Shown here: positions 1 through 6,279 of the stretch, in pieces
Layout of the letters: every line of letters begins with the position of its first letter
Numbering within the stretch: the first letter of the stretch is position 1
Assembly (NCBI GenBank): GCA_944325775.1
Contig: CALVBL010000035.1
Span: 1 to 7,980 of the forward strand
From: an uncultured Helicobacter sp.
Lineage (GTDB): Bacteria; Campylobacterota; Campylobacteria; Campylobacterales; Helicobacteraceae
Reading direction: 5' to 3'
Length of the DNA: 7,980 nucleotides
Translations under genes and position numbers: made by a program
The notes under the pieces: model-generated
What the model saw: only the letters and a program-made list of their open reading frames with translations
The model's database searches: none
Told to the model about the DNA's origin: nothing

Positions 1-50
1 TTGCCACAGCCACTAGGTCCAGAGATGATGAGCACCGCACCCTTGCTCAT
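1..50 (-). CDS. gmk: Guanylate kinase, N-terminal fragment (cut by window edge)
   Basis: Only the first 16 codons plus two bases lie in the window. They read MSKGAVLIISGPSGCG, which is the start of the guanylate kinase P-loop (GPSGxGK type) right after the first beta strand, where it normally sits in this family. Gmk phosphorylates GMP to GDP with ATP in the cytoplasm and is essential for guanine nucleotide supply. The ATG (50-48) overlaps the TGA of the acidic protein gene upstream in an ATGA arrangement. An AAGGA 9 bases upstream of the ATG lies inside the end of that gene. This implies co-transcription and translational coupling. The rest of the gene lies beyond position 1. The fragment is short, but the P-loop context and the gene order known from Helicobacter make the call fairly safe; another P-loop kinase cannot be fully excluded. 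Confidence 0.82.
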   Translation of the reverse strand, partial: MSKGAVLIISGPSGCG

Positions 51-2071
51 TTGTGTGTGTCCTTGAAGCTGATATTGATCGTTACTTCCATACCATCAAG
101 CAATGCCGTGAGTTCCGAGCTCTGCAAATGCTTGATAGAATCTTGTATGGACTGGCTTAGGGCATTGGTTACAATTTCTATATCTCTATTTGTTTGATTT
201 GTATCCCCACCTTGCGCTGCATCCGCTGTATCTATAGCAGTGCTCTGATCCTCTAATATGTCTTGTGGTGATTGCAGTGATACTGCCTCCTCGCCAACTG
301 CGCGCAATACCTCCTGCTCATCAAGCGTCTGAAAATCCTCGCCCAACTGCACTTCTTGAATCTGGACTTGCGAATCTCCCAAATCCTCGTCTGGAGATTC
401 TGGCGATCTCTCCTCTGGATTCTCACTCATTTCTTCTAATGACTGATCTTGCGATGTGTCTTGGCTGGATTCTGTAGATTCTATGCTTTGGGTGGATTGC
501 GTGTCTAAATCAGATTCTGGATTGATGCTCTGTATCTCATTAGATTCTAGAGATTGGATCATGTCTTGGGTATCTTGTGCTTCATCATCTTGAGCGCCCT
601 CATCACTCCCGATCTCTGCACTCTCATCTTGCTTGATTTCCTCCTCTTTAATCTCACTTTGGTTCTCATCTTGAATCTCATTTTGGATCTCATCTAGGTG
701 AGTGCTCGCTTCCAAGTCCGCTATATCATCTAAGCTCACATCACTCGCTTCAAGATTCTCCTGCACACTCTCTAGTGGCTCTAAATCTTGAGATTGCAAA
801 TCCCCTAGATCAAGGCTCTCTAGATCTAAATCCTGCATACCAAGATCCAAATCTTTAGCCATATCTTCTTGTTTGGATTGTATATCGTCCTGATCAGAAT
901 CCCCAATCACATCATTAGATTCTGCAATTTCCCCTATTATATTATCTATGCTATCGGTATCATCGCTATTAGAATCATCAAAGCCACCTTCCTGTGCGCT
1001 ACTCTCATCACCCACATCACTAAGATCGCTCAAATCCCCAAGCTCATCAAGATTAATATCGCCCATCAGATCTATATCCTGATCCCCATCACTCTCTTTT
1101 AGTTCTTCTTCTGTCTCTGGTAAATCTTGGAGCTCATCAAGGATATGACTCACCTCACTTATCTGTTCTGAATCTAGCACCTGTGGCGCACTCACCGCCT
1201 CGCTTTTTGTAACCTCCTCTGCTCCCTCGAACTCCTCTGATTGTTCTTGTGCTTGCTCCACCTGCTGGGTGAGCTCACTAAGTTCCTGAAGACTCTCAAA
1301 ACTCTCATCTTGATCCAACAAGCCCTCTGTGCTCTCCGCCTCCATATCGCCCAAATCCCCCAAATTAAGGCTCTCTAAATCAAGCTCTTGTGTCTCATCT
1401 GCTTGCTCTGTCTCCTGTGGTGTATCCTCGGAGACTTGGCGAGATTCTGAAGTAATAGAATCTAGCGAATCCAAATCCACATCGCTAGATTCTCTAGTGT
1501 CCAAATCTCCCAACTCATCTTCTAGCTTCAGGTCTCCTAAAATATCCTCTTTATCGATCTCTGTGGGTAGAGACTGTGCATCAGCTGTATCATCTATGCT
1601 ATTCTCCTCATCGGTGAGATTGTATTCTTCAGATAGGGCTTTAAGATGCGCAAGGGGCGAGAGATTCTCATCGCTTTGATCCTGTGGGTTTTCATCAGAT
1701 GAAGAGCTAGATTCTGTAGATTCTGGAGTTTGGAAAAACGCTTCTTTGTTTTGCACATTAGCGATCTGGGCGACCATAATCTCAAGGATATGTGTGGGGA
1801 TAAAGGGCTTTTTGATGTATTCGCTAAAGCCTTCGCTCATCTCTTCGTGCTTGGAGTAGATGAGACACGCACGCCGACCACTTATTAGCGCGTCGTATGC
1901 GGCTTTGTCCATATTGTAGCAACCATCATCAACAATGATATAATCATACTGATCCATATCGCCGATCTGGCTTGGCTCACTCACGGTTTTAAGCTCTACA
2001 TTTGCCTTTTGCGCGGTAACCTCGACAAGTTTTTGGACGATTTGATTTGTGTTAATAAAAAGTATCTTCAT
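47..2071 (-). CDS. Highly acidic (poly-E-rich type) protein with N-terminal receiver-like domain, function unknown
   Basis: This 674-residue protein has three parts. Residues 1-105 look like a small alpha/beta, response-regulator-like domain: strand KILFINTN, strand YDYIIVDD ending in Asp48-Asp49, strand CLIY, and YIKKPF with a Lys-Pro near residues 88-89. The acidic pair normally found after strand 1 is absent (INTN instead), so it is probably a pseudo-receiver. Residues 121-630 are low complexity and surely disordered: by my count 165 of 510 residues are Asp or Glu and only 14 are Lys or Arg, with no Trp or Cys. Diverged Leu/Asp-rich repeats lie at about 180-190, 229-241, 338-350 and 407-425. 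The C-terminal 45 residues become ordinary again, with a helix (IVTNALSQSIQDSIKHL) and a strand (MEVTINISF). The ATG at 2071 has AAGGT 5 bases upstream and a TATAAT further up. The gene overlaps gmk by 4 bases. It corresponds in position and composition to the H. pylori 'poly E-rich protein' near gmk and nucT (from memory). I cannot assign a function. Confidence 0.88.
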   Translation of the reverse strand: MKILFINTNQIVQKLVEVTAQKANVELKTVSEPSQIGDMDQYDYIIVDDGCYNMDKAAYDALISGRRACLIYSKHEEMSEGFSEYIKKPFIPTHILEIMVAQIANVQNKEAFFQTPESTESSSSSDENPQDQSDENLSPLAHLKALSEEYNLTDEENSIDDTADAQSLPTEIDKEDILGDLKLEDELGDLDTRESSDVDLDSLDSITSESRQVSEDTPQETEQADETQELDLESLNLGDLGDMEAESTEGLLDQDESFESLQELSELTQQVEQAQEQSEEFEGAEEVTKSEAVSAPQVLDSEQISEVSHILDELQDLPETEEELKESDGDQDIDLMGDINLDELGDLSDLSDVGDESSAQEGGFDDSNSDDTDSIDNIIGEIAESNDVIGDSDQDDIQSKQEDMAKDLDLGMQDLDLESLDLGDLQSQDLEPLESVQENLEASDVSLDDIADLEASTHLDEIQNEIQDENQSEIKEEEIKQDESAEIGSDEGAQDDEAQDTQDMIQSLESNEIQSINPESDLDTQSTQSIESTESSQDTSQDQSLEEMSENPEERSPESPDEDLGDSQVQIQEVQLGEDFQTLDEQEVLRAVGEEAVSLQSPQDILEDQSTAIDTADAAQGGDTNQTNRDIEIVTNALSQSIQDSIKHLQSSELTALLDGMEVTINISFKDTHK

Positions 2072-2100
2072 CTCACACCTTGCTTAAAGAGTAATTTGGG

Positions 2101-2106
2101 TATTAT
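2101..2106 (+). promoter_or_regulatory. Candidate -10 element for nucT
   Basis: TATTAT differs from TATAAT at one position. It would start transcription near 2113, leaving a leader of roughly 22 bases that contains the AAAGGA ribosome binding site of nucT (2124-2129). No convincing -35 is visible, which is usual for the housekeeping sigma factor of Helicobacter. It overlaps the opposing -10 of the acidic protein gene almost completely. Confidence 0.4.
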
Positions 2107-2107
2107 A
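2102..2107 (-). promoter_or_regulatory. Candidate -10 element for the acidic protein-gmk operon
   Basis: On the minus strand this reads TATAAT, a perfect consensus -10. The predicted start near 2095 gives a leader of about 24 bases containing AAGGT (2077-2081) in front of the ATG at 2071. There is no clear -35. The position in a 64-base divergent intergenic region, with a matched leader and ribosome binding site, supports it. Confidence 0.5.
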
Positions 2108-2135
2108 GCTAAACGACAATGAGAAAGGACTAAAA

Positions 2136-2693
2136 ATGTGGATAAAAAAATGTTTTTTGTGTGTGATATGCCTCGCACTCTATGGACAAGAAGCCCCGCA
2201 AAAAAGCCCTAGCCAAAGCAATATAGAATCTCTATACATAATGCCCTATGAAAATATTCAAGCTCTGCAATCCCTAATCACACATATCAAAAACGCTAAG
2301 AAAAGCATTGATATCTCTATCTATAGCTTCACAAACAGAGAGATCGCCAAAGCACTACGCGATAGCGCCCAAAAGGGGGTGAAAATCACAATCATCTATG
2401 ATAAAAGCTCAAATCTCAAAAATGACACCTCTACCATCGGCTACCTCGCCAAATACAACAACATCGAAGTCTGCACACTAGAGGGGAAATCCGCACCAAA
2501 CTACAAGGGCATAATGCACCAAAAAATGGCGATTATCGATGGAGAGACACTCATACTAGGCTCTGCAAATTGGAGTAAAAGCGCGTTTGAATACAATTAC
2601 GAAACCCTGCTCATCACACAGGAGAGGAGCCACACGCGCAAGGCAGCTCAATACTTCGCGCGTATGGCAAAAGAATGCCAAGCCTTTAGATAA
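2136..2693 (+). CDS. nucT: Secreted or membrane-anchored phospholipase D-family nuclease, NucT-like
   Basis: This 185-residue protein is of the single-HKD bacterial endonuclease type, similar in size to the Nuc/NucT family. Residues 4-17 form a short basic-then-hydrophobic signal or anchor segment (KKCFLCVICLALY), so the enzyme should act in the periplasm or at the membrane. Residues 35-180 form the PLD fold, with the repeat-like segment AKKSIDISIYSFTN (54-67). The catalytic motif is HxKx4D (His128, Lys130, Asp135) followed by GSANWS (142-147) and a conserved Asn-Tyr-Glu (154-156). Single-HKD enzymes dimerise to build one active site and hydrolyse phosphodiester bonds through a phosphohistidine. 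Related H. pylori NucT is a membrane-associated nuclease implicated in DNA uptake and nucleic acid salvage. The ATG has AAAGGA 6 bases upstream. The gene diverges from the acidic protein gene and converges on frdB. All catalytic residues are present. I see no standard lipobox, so signal peptide versus uncleaved anchor stays open. Confidence 0.9.
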   Translation: MWIKKCFLCVICLALYGQEAPQKSPSQSNIESLYIMPYENIQALQSLITHIKNAKKSIDISIYSFTNREIAKALRDSAQKGVKITIIYDKSSNLKNDTSTIGYLAKYNNIEVCTLEGKSAPNYKGIMHQKMAIIDGETLILGSANWSKSAFEYNYETLLITQERSHTRKAAQYFARMAKECQAFR

Positions 2694-2699
2694 GCTTGG
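2678..2699. terminator. Possible bidirectional terminator hairpin between nucT and frdB
   Basis: CCAAGC (2678-2683) and GCTTGG (2694-2699) form a perfect 6-base inverted repeat around a 10-base loop, extended by one possible G-U pair. It spans the nucT stop and ends one base before the frdB stop, the expected place for a shared terminator of convergent genes. On the minus strand the stem is followed by CATTCTTTT, a modest U-rich run; on the plus strand the U-rich run is poor. It is therefore more credible for the frd operon than for nucT, and weak overall. Confidence 0.35.
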
Positions 2700-3431
2700 T
2701 TACTTCATTCCTACCGAGACCATTTTGCGGCGGAGATAGGCTATCTTGCTCTGCAATGGTAGCTCTTTAGGACACACATCATGGCATGCAATCAAGCTCA
2801 TACAGCCAAATACACCATTATCATTACCTACAAGCTCATAATAATCCTCATCACTGCGCTCATCGTGTGGATCGATCATAAAACGCACGACACGATTCAT
2901 TCCAGCAGCCCCTAGGAAATCCTCGCGCATTACTTTCGTCGCGCAACTTGCGATACAGCAACCACACTCAATGCAACGATCAAGCTCAAACACCTCTTGT
3001 GCAACTTCAGGCTCCACACGCTCCTCAAGCGCAGAAATATCCACTTCTTTTTGGGAGTGAATCCAACTCTCCACGCGTTTTGTCATTCCCTCAAACCACT
3101 CACCAGTATTGACACTCAAATCCTTAATGAGCTTAAAGGCTGGCAAAGGCATAAGTGTGATCACATCGGGCAGATCTTTGGTCAATGTGCGGCAAGCAAG
3201 GCGTGGTCGTCCGTTGATCATCATACCACAGCTTCCACAAATCCCCGCTCGACACACAAAGTCAAAGCTCAAATCCGGATCTTGATGCTCGCGGATAAGA
3301 TTCAGTGCGATAAAAATAGTCATCGAATCCGTTTCTTGGAGCTTGTATTCTCGGAAATGCGGCTTAGAAACAGCACTTTGCGGATCAAATTTCAATGCTT
3401 TGATTGTTAGAGTTCTTGCTTGTGCGCTCAT
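2700..3431 (-). CDS. frdB: Fumarate reductase iron-sulfur subunit
   Basis: The 243-residue protein passes electrons from the haem subunit FrdC to the flavin in FrdA. The N-terminal plant-type ferredoxin domain carries the [2Fe-2S] ligands Cys60, Cys65, Cys68 and Cys80 in CRAGICGSC...LAC. The C-terminal domain holds CIECGCCIASC: Cys153, Cys156, Cys159 and Cys220 (in CP) fit the [4Fe-4S] cluster, and Cys163, Cys210 and Cys216 fit the [3Fe-4S] cluster. All ligands are present and the length is typical of epsilonproteobacterial FrdB (about 240). The ATG (3431-3429) shares its A with the TAA of frdA, and its AGGAG site lies in the last codons of frdA, so translation is coupled. It is the last gene of frdCAB and ends 6 bases from the convergent nucT. 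Because epsilonproteobacteria usually run this complex as a fumarate reductase, I prefer FrdB to SdhB. Confidence 0.97.
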   Translation of the reverse strand: MSAQARTLTIKALKFDPQSAVSKPHFREYKLQETDSMTIFIALNLIREHQDPDLSFDFVCRAGICGSCGMMINGRPRLACRTLTKDLPDVITLMPLPAFKLIKDLSVNTGEWFEGMTKRVESWIHSQKEVDISALEERVEPEVAQEVFELDRCIECGCCIASCATKVMREDFLGAAGMNRVVRFMIDPHDERSDEDYYELVGNDNGVFGCMSLIACHDVCPKELPLQSKIAYLRRKMVSVGMK

Positions 3432-5413
3432 TATTTATCTCCTAGTCGTTGGTTTCTTGCTTTGAATTTCGCTTGAAGTTCAAAAGGCATCAATGCTTCT
3501 TGGATAGCGTATCGATCGCCGCCCCTACCCTGAATCTCTTGTGTGATAGAATCTATTTGGGCCTGTCGCTGTGCCGAGAGAGGATTTTCTATCATATTGT
3601 CCTTGGCACCATACCCACGGAATCCCGGTGCGATCTCCATTTTCATAATATCCAAATCCTCGTATGTAACCGTTGGTAAGGTTTGATTTGGATCTTCCCA
3701 GCTTGTCAGCGTGCGCTTAAGCCAATTAAGATCATCGCGTTTTGGGAAATCCTCACGGCTATGCGCACCCCTAGATTCTGTTCTTTGTAGTGCCCCAAGC
3801 GCCACACAAAGTGCGATTTTTAACATTTTTGGCACACGATAGGCATCTTCAAGCTCGGGATTATCGTGGAGTTTTTTGTTTTTGACTTGGATATTTTTAC
3901 TACGTTTATACAGCTCTTCTAGTCGTGTTACCGCATCTTGCAGCCCCTTGCCCTCGCGGAAGATTCCGACATCTTCTTCCATAATTTCTTTCATTTGGTT
4001 TTTGATCACATAGACATCTTCGTTACCAGAGTTGTTCAATAAGCTCTCAAGATAGCTTTGCTGCTTGTTGAGGAAAGATTCAACAACATTGGTCGAAATA
4101 TCAGTTTGCGCTCCTTCGCAGAATTGCGCGAAATAATCACCGATAATCATCCCGCTCACCACCGCTTCACTCACGGAGTTTCCACCTAGGCGGTTAAATC
4201 CATGTAGATCCCAGCATGCCGCTTCACCCGCAGCAAAAAGTCCCTGCAAATATGTGTGCCCTTGGTAATTTGTTCGAATACCACCCATAGAATAGTGCTG
4301 CATAGGCTTCACAGGTGCCCAGCCCTTTCTGCCCTCATCAGCAGGATCGATACCAGCAAACACCTTACAAATATCTTGCACATCGCGGAGATTGCGCTCG
4401 ATATGCTCACGTCCTAGGATCGAAATATCAAGCCACAAATGCTCACCATAAGGGGATTTTACACCCTTACCTTCACGGATTCTCTGAATCATTCTGCGCG
4501 AAACCACATCGCGACTTGCAAGCTCTTTTTTCTCTGGCTCATAATCAGGCATAAAACGATACCCATCGACATCACGCAAGATCCCGCCATCACCACGACA
4601 ACCTTCAGTGAGCAAAATCCCAGAGGGGAAAAGCGGGGTGGGGTGGAATTGCACTGCTTCCATATTGCCAAGCTTAGCCACACCTGTCTCCATCGCAATA
4701 GCCAATCCCGTACCCTCACAAATCACGGCATTTGTGGTATTTTTGTAGATTCTACCATAGCCGCCAGTGGCGATCAGAGTGCCTTTAGCGACATACGCAC
4801 TTAGCTCACCTGTCACCAAATCACGCACGATTGCACCATAGCATCTGCCATCTTTGTGGATAATGCTTAGCGCTTCTTTTCTGTCTTGGATATCTACCCC
4901 ATTTTTATATGCTTCGTTTGCCACCGCATAGAGCATTGTATGCCCTGTAGCATCGGCGGTGTAGCAAGTCCGCCATTTCTTAGTGCCCCCAAAATCTCGT
5001 GAGTGGATATAGCCATGCCTGTAGTCTTCCTCTGTGATCGTGGTCTTTTGAGCATTGATGATGGCGGTCCTATCGCCTTTTTTGATCCTTGTCCATGGCA
5101 CGCCCCATGCAGCAAGCTCCCTGATAGCCTTTGGTGCTGTGGTTACAAACATTCTCGCTACTTCCTGATCGCAGCCCCAGTCACTTCCTTTGACCGTATC
5201 GGCGAAATGTAGATCCTCATTGTCGCCATCACTCATTTTTGAGTTTCCTAGGCTGGCTTGCATACCACCCTGCGCTGCCGCAGAGTGCGATCGTTTGACT
5301 GGCACAAGAGATAAAACTATTGTGTTCAAGCCCTTTTGCTTTGCGGCAATCGATGCTCTAAGCCCAGCCAAGCCTCCGCCTATCACGAGTGCATCACAAT
5401 ATGTTATTTTCAT
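3431..5413 (-). CDS. frdA: Fumarate reductase flavoprotein (catalytic) subunit
   Basis: The 660-residue protein reduces fumarate to succinate on the cytoplasmic face of the inner membrane. The FAD-binding start GGGLAGLRA lies at residues 12-20. His43 in HSAAAQGG is the covalent FAD attachment residue and has the same number as in Wolinella succinogenes FrdA. Further FAD and substrate motifs are ATGGYGRIY (215-223), His257 in QFHPTP, GCRGDGG (271-277), Arg301 in SRDVVSRR (the proton-donor arginine, again with Wolinella numbering), His373 in HYSMGG, and Arg408 in NRLGGNS. The C-terminal domain begins near 430 and contains RGAHSREDFP. The length is close to the 656 residues of Wolinella FrdA and clearly shorter than H. 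pylori FrdA (about 714, from memory). The start has AAGGAGA upstream, inside the end of frdC, and an ATGA overlap with the frdC stop. No key residue is missing. Confidence 0.98.
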   Translation of the reverse strand: MKITYCDALVIGGGLAGLRASIAAKQKGLNTIVLSLVPVKRSHSAAAQGGMQASLGNSKMSDGDNEDLHFADTVKGSDWGCDQEVARMFVTTAPKAIRELAAWGVPWTRIKKGDRTAIINAQKTTITEEDYRHGYIHSRDFGGTKKWRTCYTADATGHTMLYAVANEAYKNGVDIQDRKEALSIIHKDGRCYGAIVRDLVTGELSAYVAKGTLIATGGYGRIYKNTTNAVICEGTGLAIAMETGVAKLGNMEAVQFHPTPLFPSGILLTEGCRGDGGILRDVDGYRFMPDYEPEKKELASRDVVSRRMIQRIREGKGVKSPYGEHLWLDISILGREHIERNLRDVQDICKVFAGIDPADEGRKGWAPVKPMQHYSMGGIRTNYQGHTYLQGLFAAGEAACWDLHGFNRLGGNSVSEAVVSGMIIGDYFAQFCEGAQTDISTNVVESFLNKQQSYLESLLNNSGNEDVYVIKNQMKEIMEEDVGIFREGKGLQDAVTRLEELYKRSKNIQVKNKKLHDNPELEDAYRVPKMLKIALCVALGALQRTESRGAHSREDFPKRDDLNWLKRTLTSWEDPNQTLPTVTYEDLDIMKMEIAPGFRGYGAKDNMIENPLSAQRQAQIDSITQEIQGRGGDRYAIQEALMPFELQAKFKARNQRLGDK

Positions 5414-6183
5414 TTGTTCTCCTTTTTGCCAAAGTCTTGCATATCTTGTACTTTATAGTCTTGCAAAGTTTTTTGTGGATCTTGCTCCAAGCCAATAGAC
5501 ACATACGCAACGTAGGTGCAGATGCCAAGCGCAAGGAAAAATATCGTCATACCCATCTTGATGGCGCGAAGGGTCTTTATTCCAAGCCCTTCAAACCAAC
5601 CCCATTTGATACAAAGCCTATATAGTCCCACAGATCCGTGAATCTCCACTGCCACAAGCAGCACCAAATATAAAAGCCAAAAATGATCTTGCACGAAACG
5701 ATATGCAGAAGTGCTAGGTCCGATGGTATCGGGTTTGGTAAGCATAATATAAAGGTGAATACTGCCTAAGAAAAACAACGCAAAGCCTGTAAGCACCTGA
5801 AGTCCCCAATAGCTCGTATCACCATGCTTCATAAGATCTTTATGCACCTTAAAAGACAGAAGCTGCTTGTAGTTGATAGGGAATTTGCGCACTGCTAAAA
5901 ACGCGTGTGTAACAAACGCAATGATCACAATCGCAGCTATCACACTCACGATGATAGGCTTCCCACCTTCAAACAAAAAGTCTGCCTCAAAAAACTTGGT
6001 GATCGTATACATCGCTTCTTTGCCAAGCAAAATACTTGAAACAAAAAACATATGTGCTATCATAAACAACGCCAAAAACAAGCCCGTAGCGCTTTGGTAA
6101 AAATCCAGCTTCGCAGGGATCTTACTATGCTTGCGTTCTGGAGTTACGCCGGTGTAACTCTCAATCACTTTCTCTTCTCGCAT
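5410..6183 (-). CDS. frdC: Fumarate reductase dihaem cytochrome b subunit
   Basis: The 257-residue membrane subunit oxidises menaquinol and anchors FrdAB. Five hydrophobic segments lie at about 31-53, 77-97, 126-148, 168-190 and 208-231, matching the single-polypeptide, dihaem quinol:fumarate reductases. His44, His93, His143 and His182 are all at the positions of the four axial haem ligands known from Wolinella FrdC. Glu66 (quinol oxidation site) and Glu180 (transmembrane E-pathway) are also at the same numbers. The ATG at 6183 has a strong AAGGAGA (6194-6188) 4 bases away. It is the first gene of frdCAB and overlaps frdA by 4 bases. Candidate promoter sequences lie in the 96-base gap upstream. 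The protein has no separate FrdD partner, as expected for this type. Confidence 0.97.
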   Translation of the reverse strand: MREEKVIESYTGVTPERKHSKIPAKLDFYQSATGLFLALFMIAHMFFVSSILLGKEAMYTITKFFEADFLFEGGKPIIVSVIAAIVIIAFVTHAFLAVRKFPINYKQLLSFKVHKDLMKHGDTSYWGLQVLTGFALFFLGSIHLYIMLTKPDTIGPSTSAYRFVQDHFWLLYLVLLVAVEIHGSVGLYRLCIKWGWFEGLGIKTLRAIKMGMTIFFLALGICTYVAYVSIGLEQDPQKTLQDYKVQDMQDFGKKENK

Positions 6184-6202
6184 ATTCTCTCCTTATCTCT
6201 GT

Positions 6203-6241
6203 GTTATATTCCCCATTATGTTGAATACAATTTTGATTGTA
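6203..6241 (-). promoter_or_regulatory. Candidate promoter region of frdCAB
   Basis: The 96-base gap between msbA and frdC is very AT-rich. On the minus strand it offers TACAAT (6241-6236), CATAAT (6220-6215) and TATAAC (6208-6203) as possible -10 boxes. TACAAT would give a leader of about 45 bases; TATAAC would put the start almost on the ribosome binding site. I cannot choose between them from sequence, and -35 elements are not clear. A promoter here is likely because msbA is functionally unrelated and the frd operon begins here. Confidence 0.4.
6226..6241. repeat. Perfect inverted repeat upstream of frdC
   Basis: TACAAT-TTTG-ATTGTA on the plus strand is a perfect 6-base inverted repeat with a 4-base centre, lying 43 bases upstream of the frdC start. 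One arm doubles as the candidate -10 TACAAT on the minus strand. It could be an operator for a dimeric regulator or just chance in AT-rich DNA. It does not fit well the NikR or Fur patterns I know from H. pylori. Confidence 0.45.
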
Positions 6242-6279
6242 GGACAAAATACTTTTAAAAAGATTAAGAAAAGAAAATG

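Noticed and set aside
1329..1679. Plus-strand open frame rich in serine, antisense to the acidic protein gene
   Set aside because: Reverse complements of Asp and Glu codons give Ser-type codons, so a Ser-rich antisense frame is expected. It has no good ribosome binding site and no recognisable domain. The other antisense frames here (265-477, 869-1102) are rejected for the same reason.
2144..2156. A7 and T6 tracts in codons 3-8 of nucT as a phase-variation switch
   Set aside because: The tracts are short compared with the homopolymers that usually switch Helicobacter genes, and the gene is intact and in frame.
2136..2190. NucT as a lipoprotein
   Set aside because: Cys6 and Cys12 lie in or near the hydrophobic segment, but neither follows a standard lipobox (Leu-Ala/Ser-Gly/Ala-Cys), so a plain signal or anchor is preferred.
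4439..4804. Plus-strand open frames antisense to frdA, frdC and msbA (also 2997-3410, 5190-5498, 6218-6574, 7264-7602)
   Set aside because: They lie opposite strongly conserved genes, encode no recognisable protein and lack convincing starts. They are shadows.
6203..6224. NikR- or Fur-like operator between msbA and frdC
   Set aside because: The ATTAT/TTATAT elements resemble parts of these sites, but spacing and symmetry do not fit the patterns I know; AT-rich DNA gives such partial matches easily.
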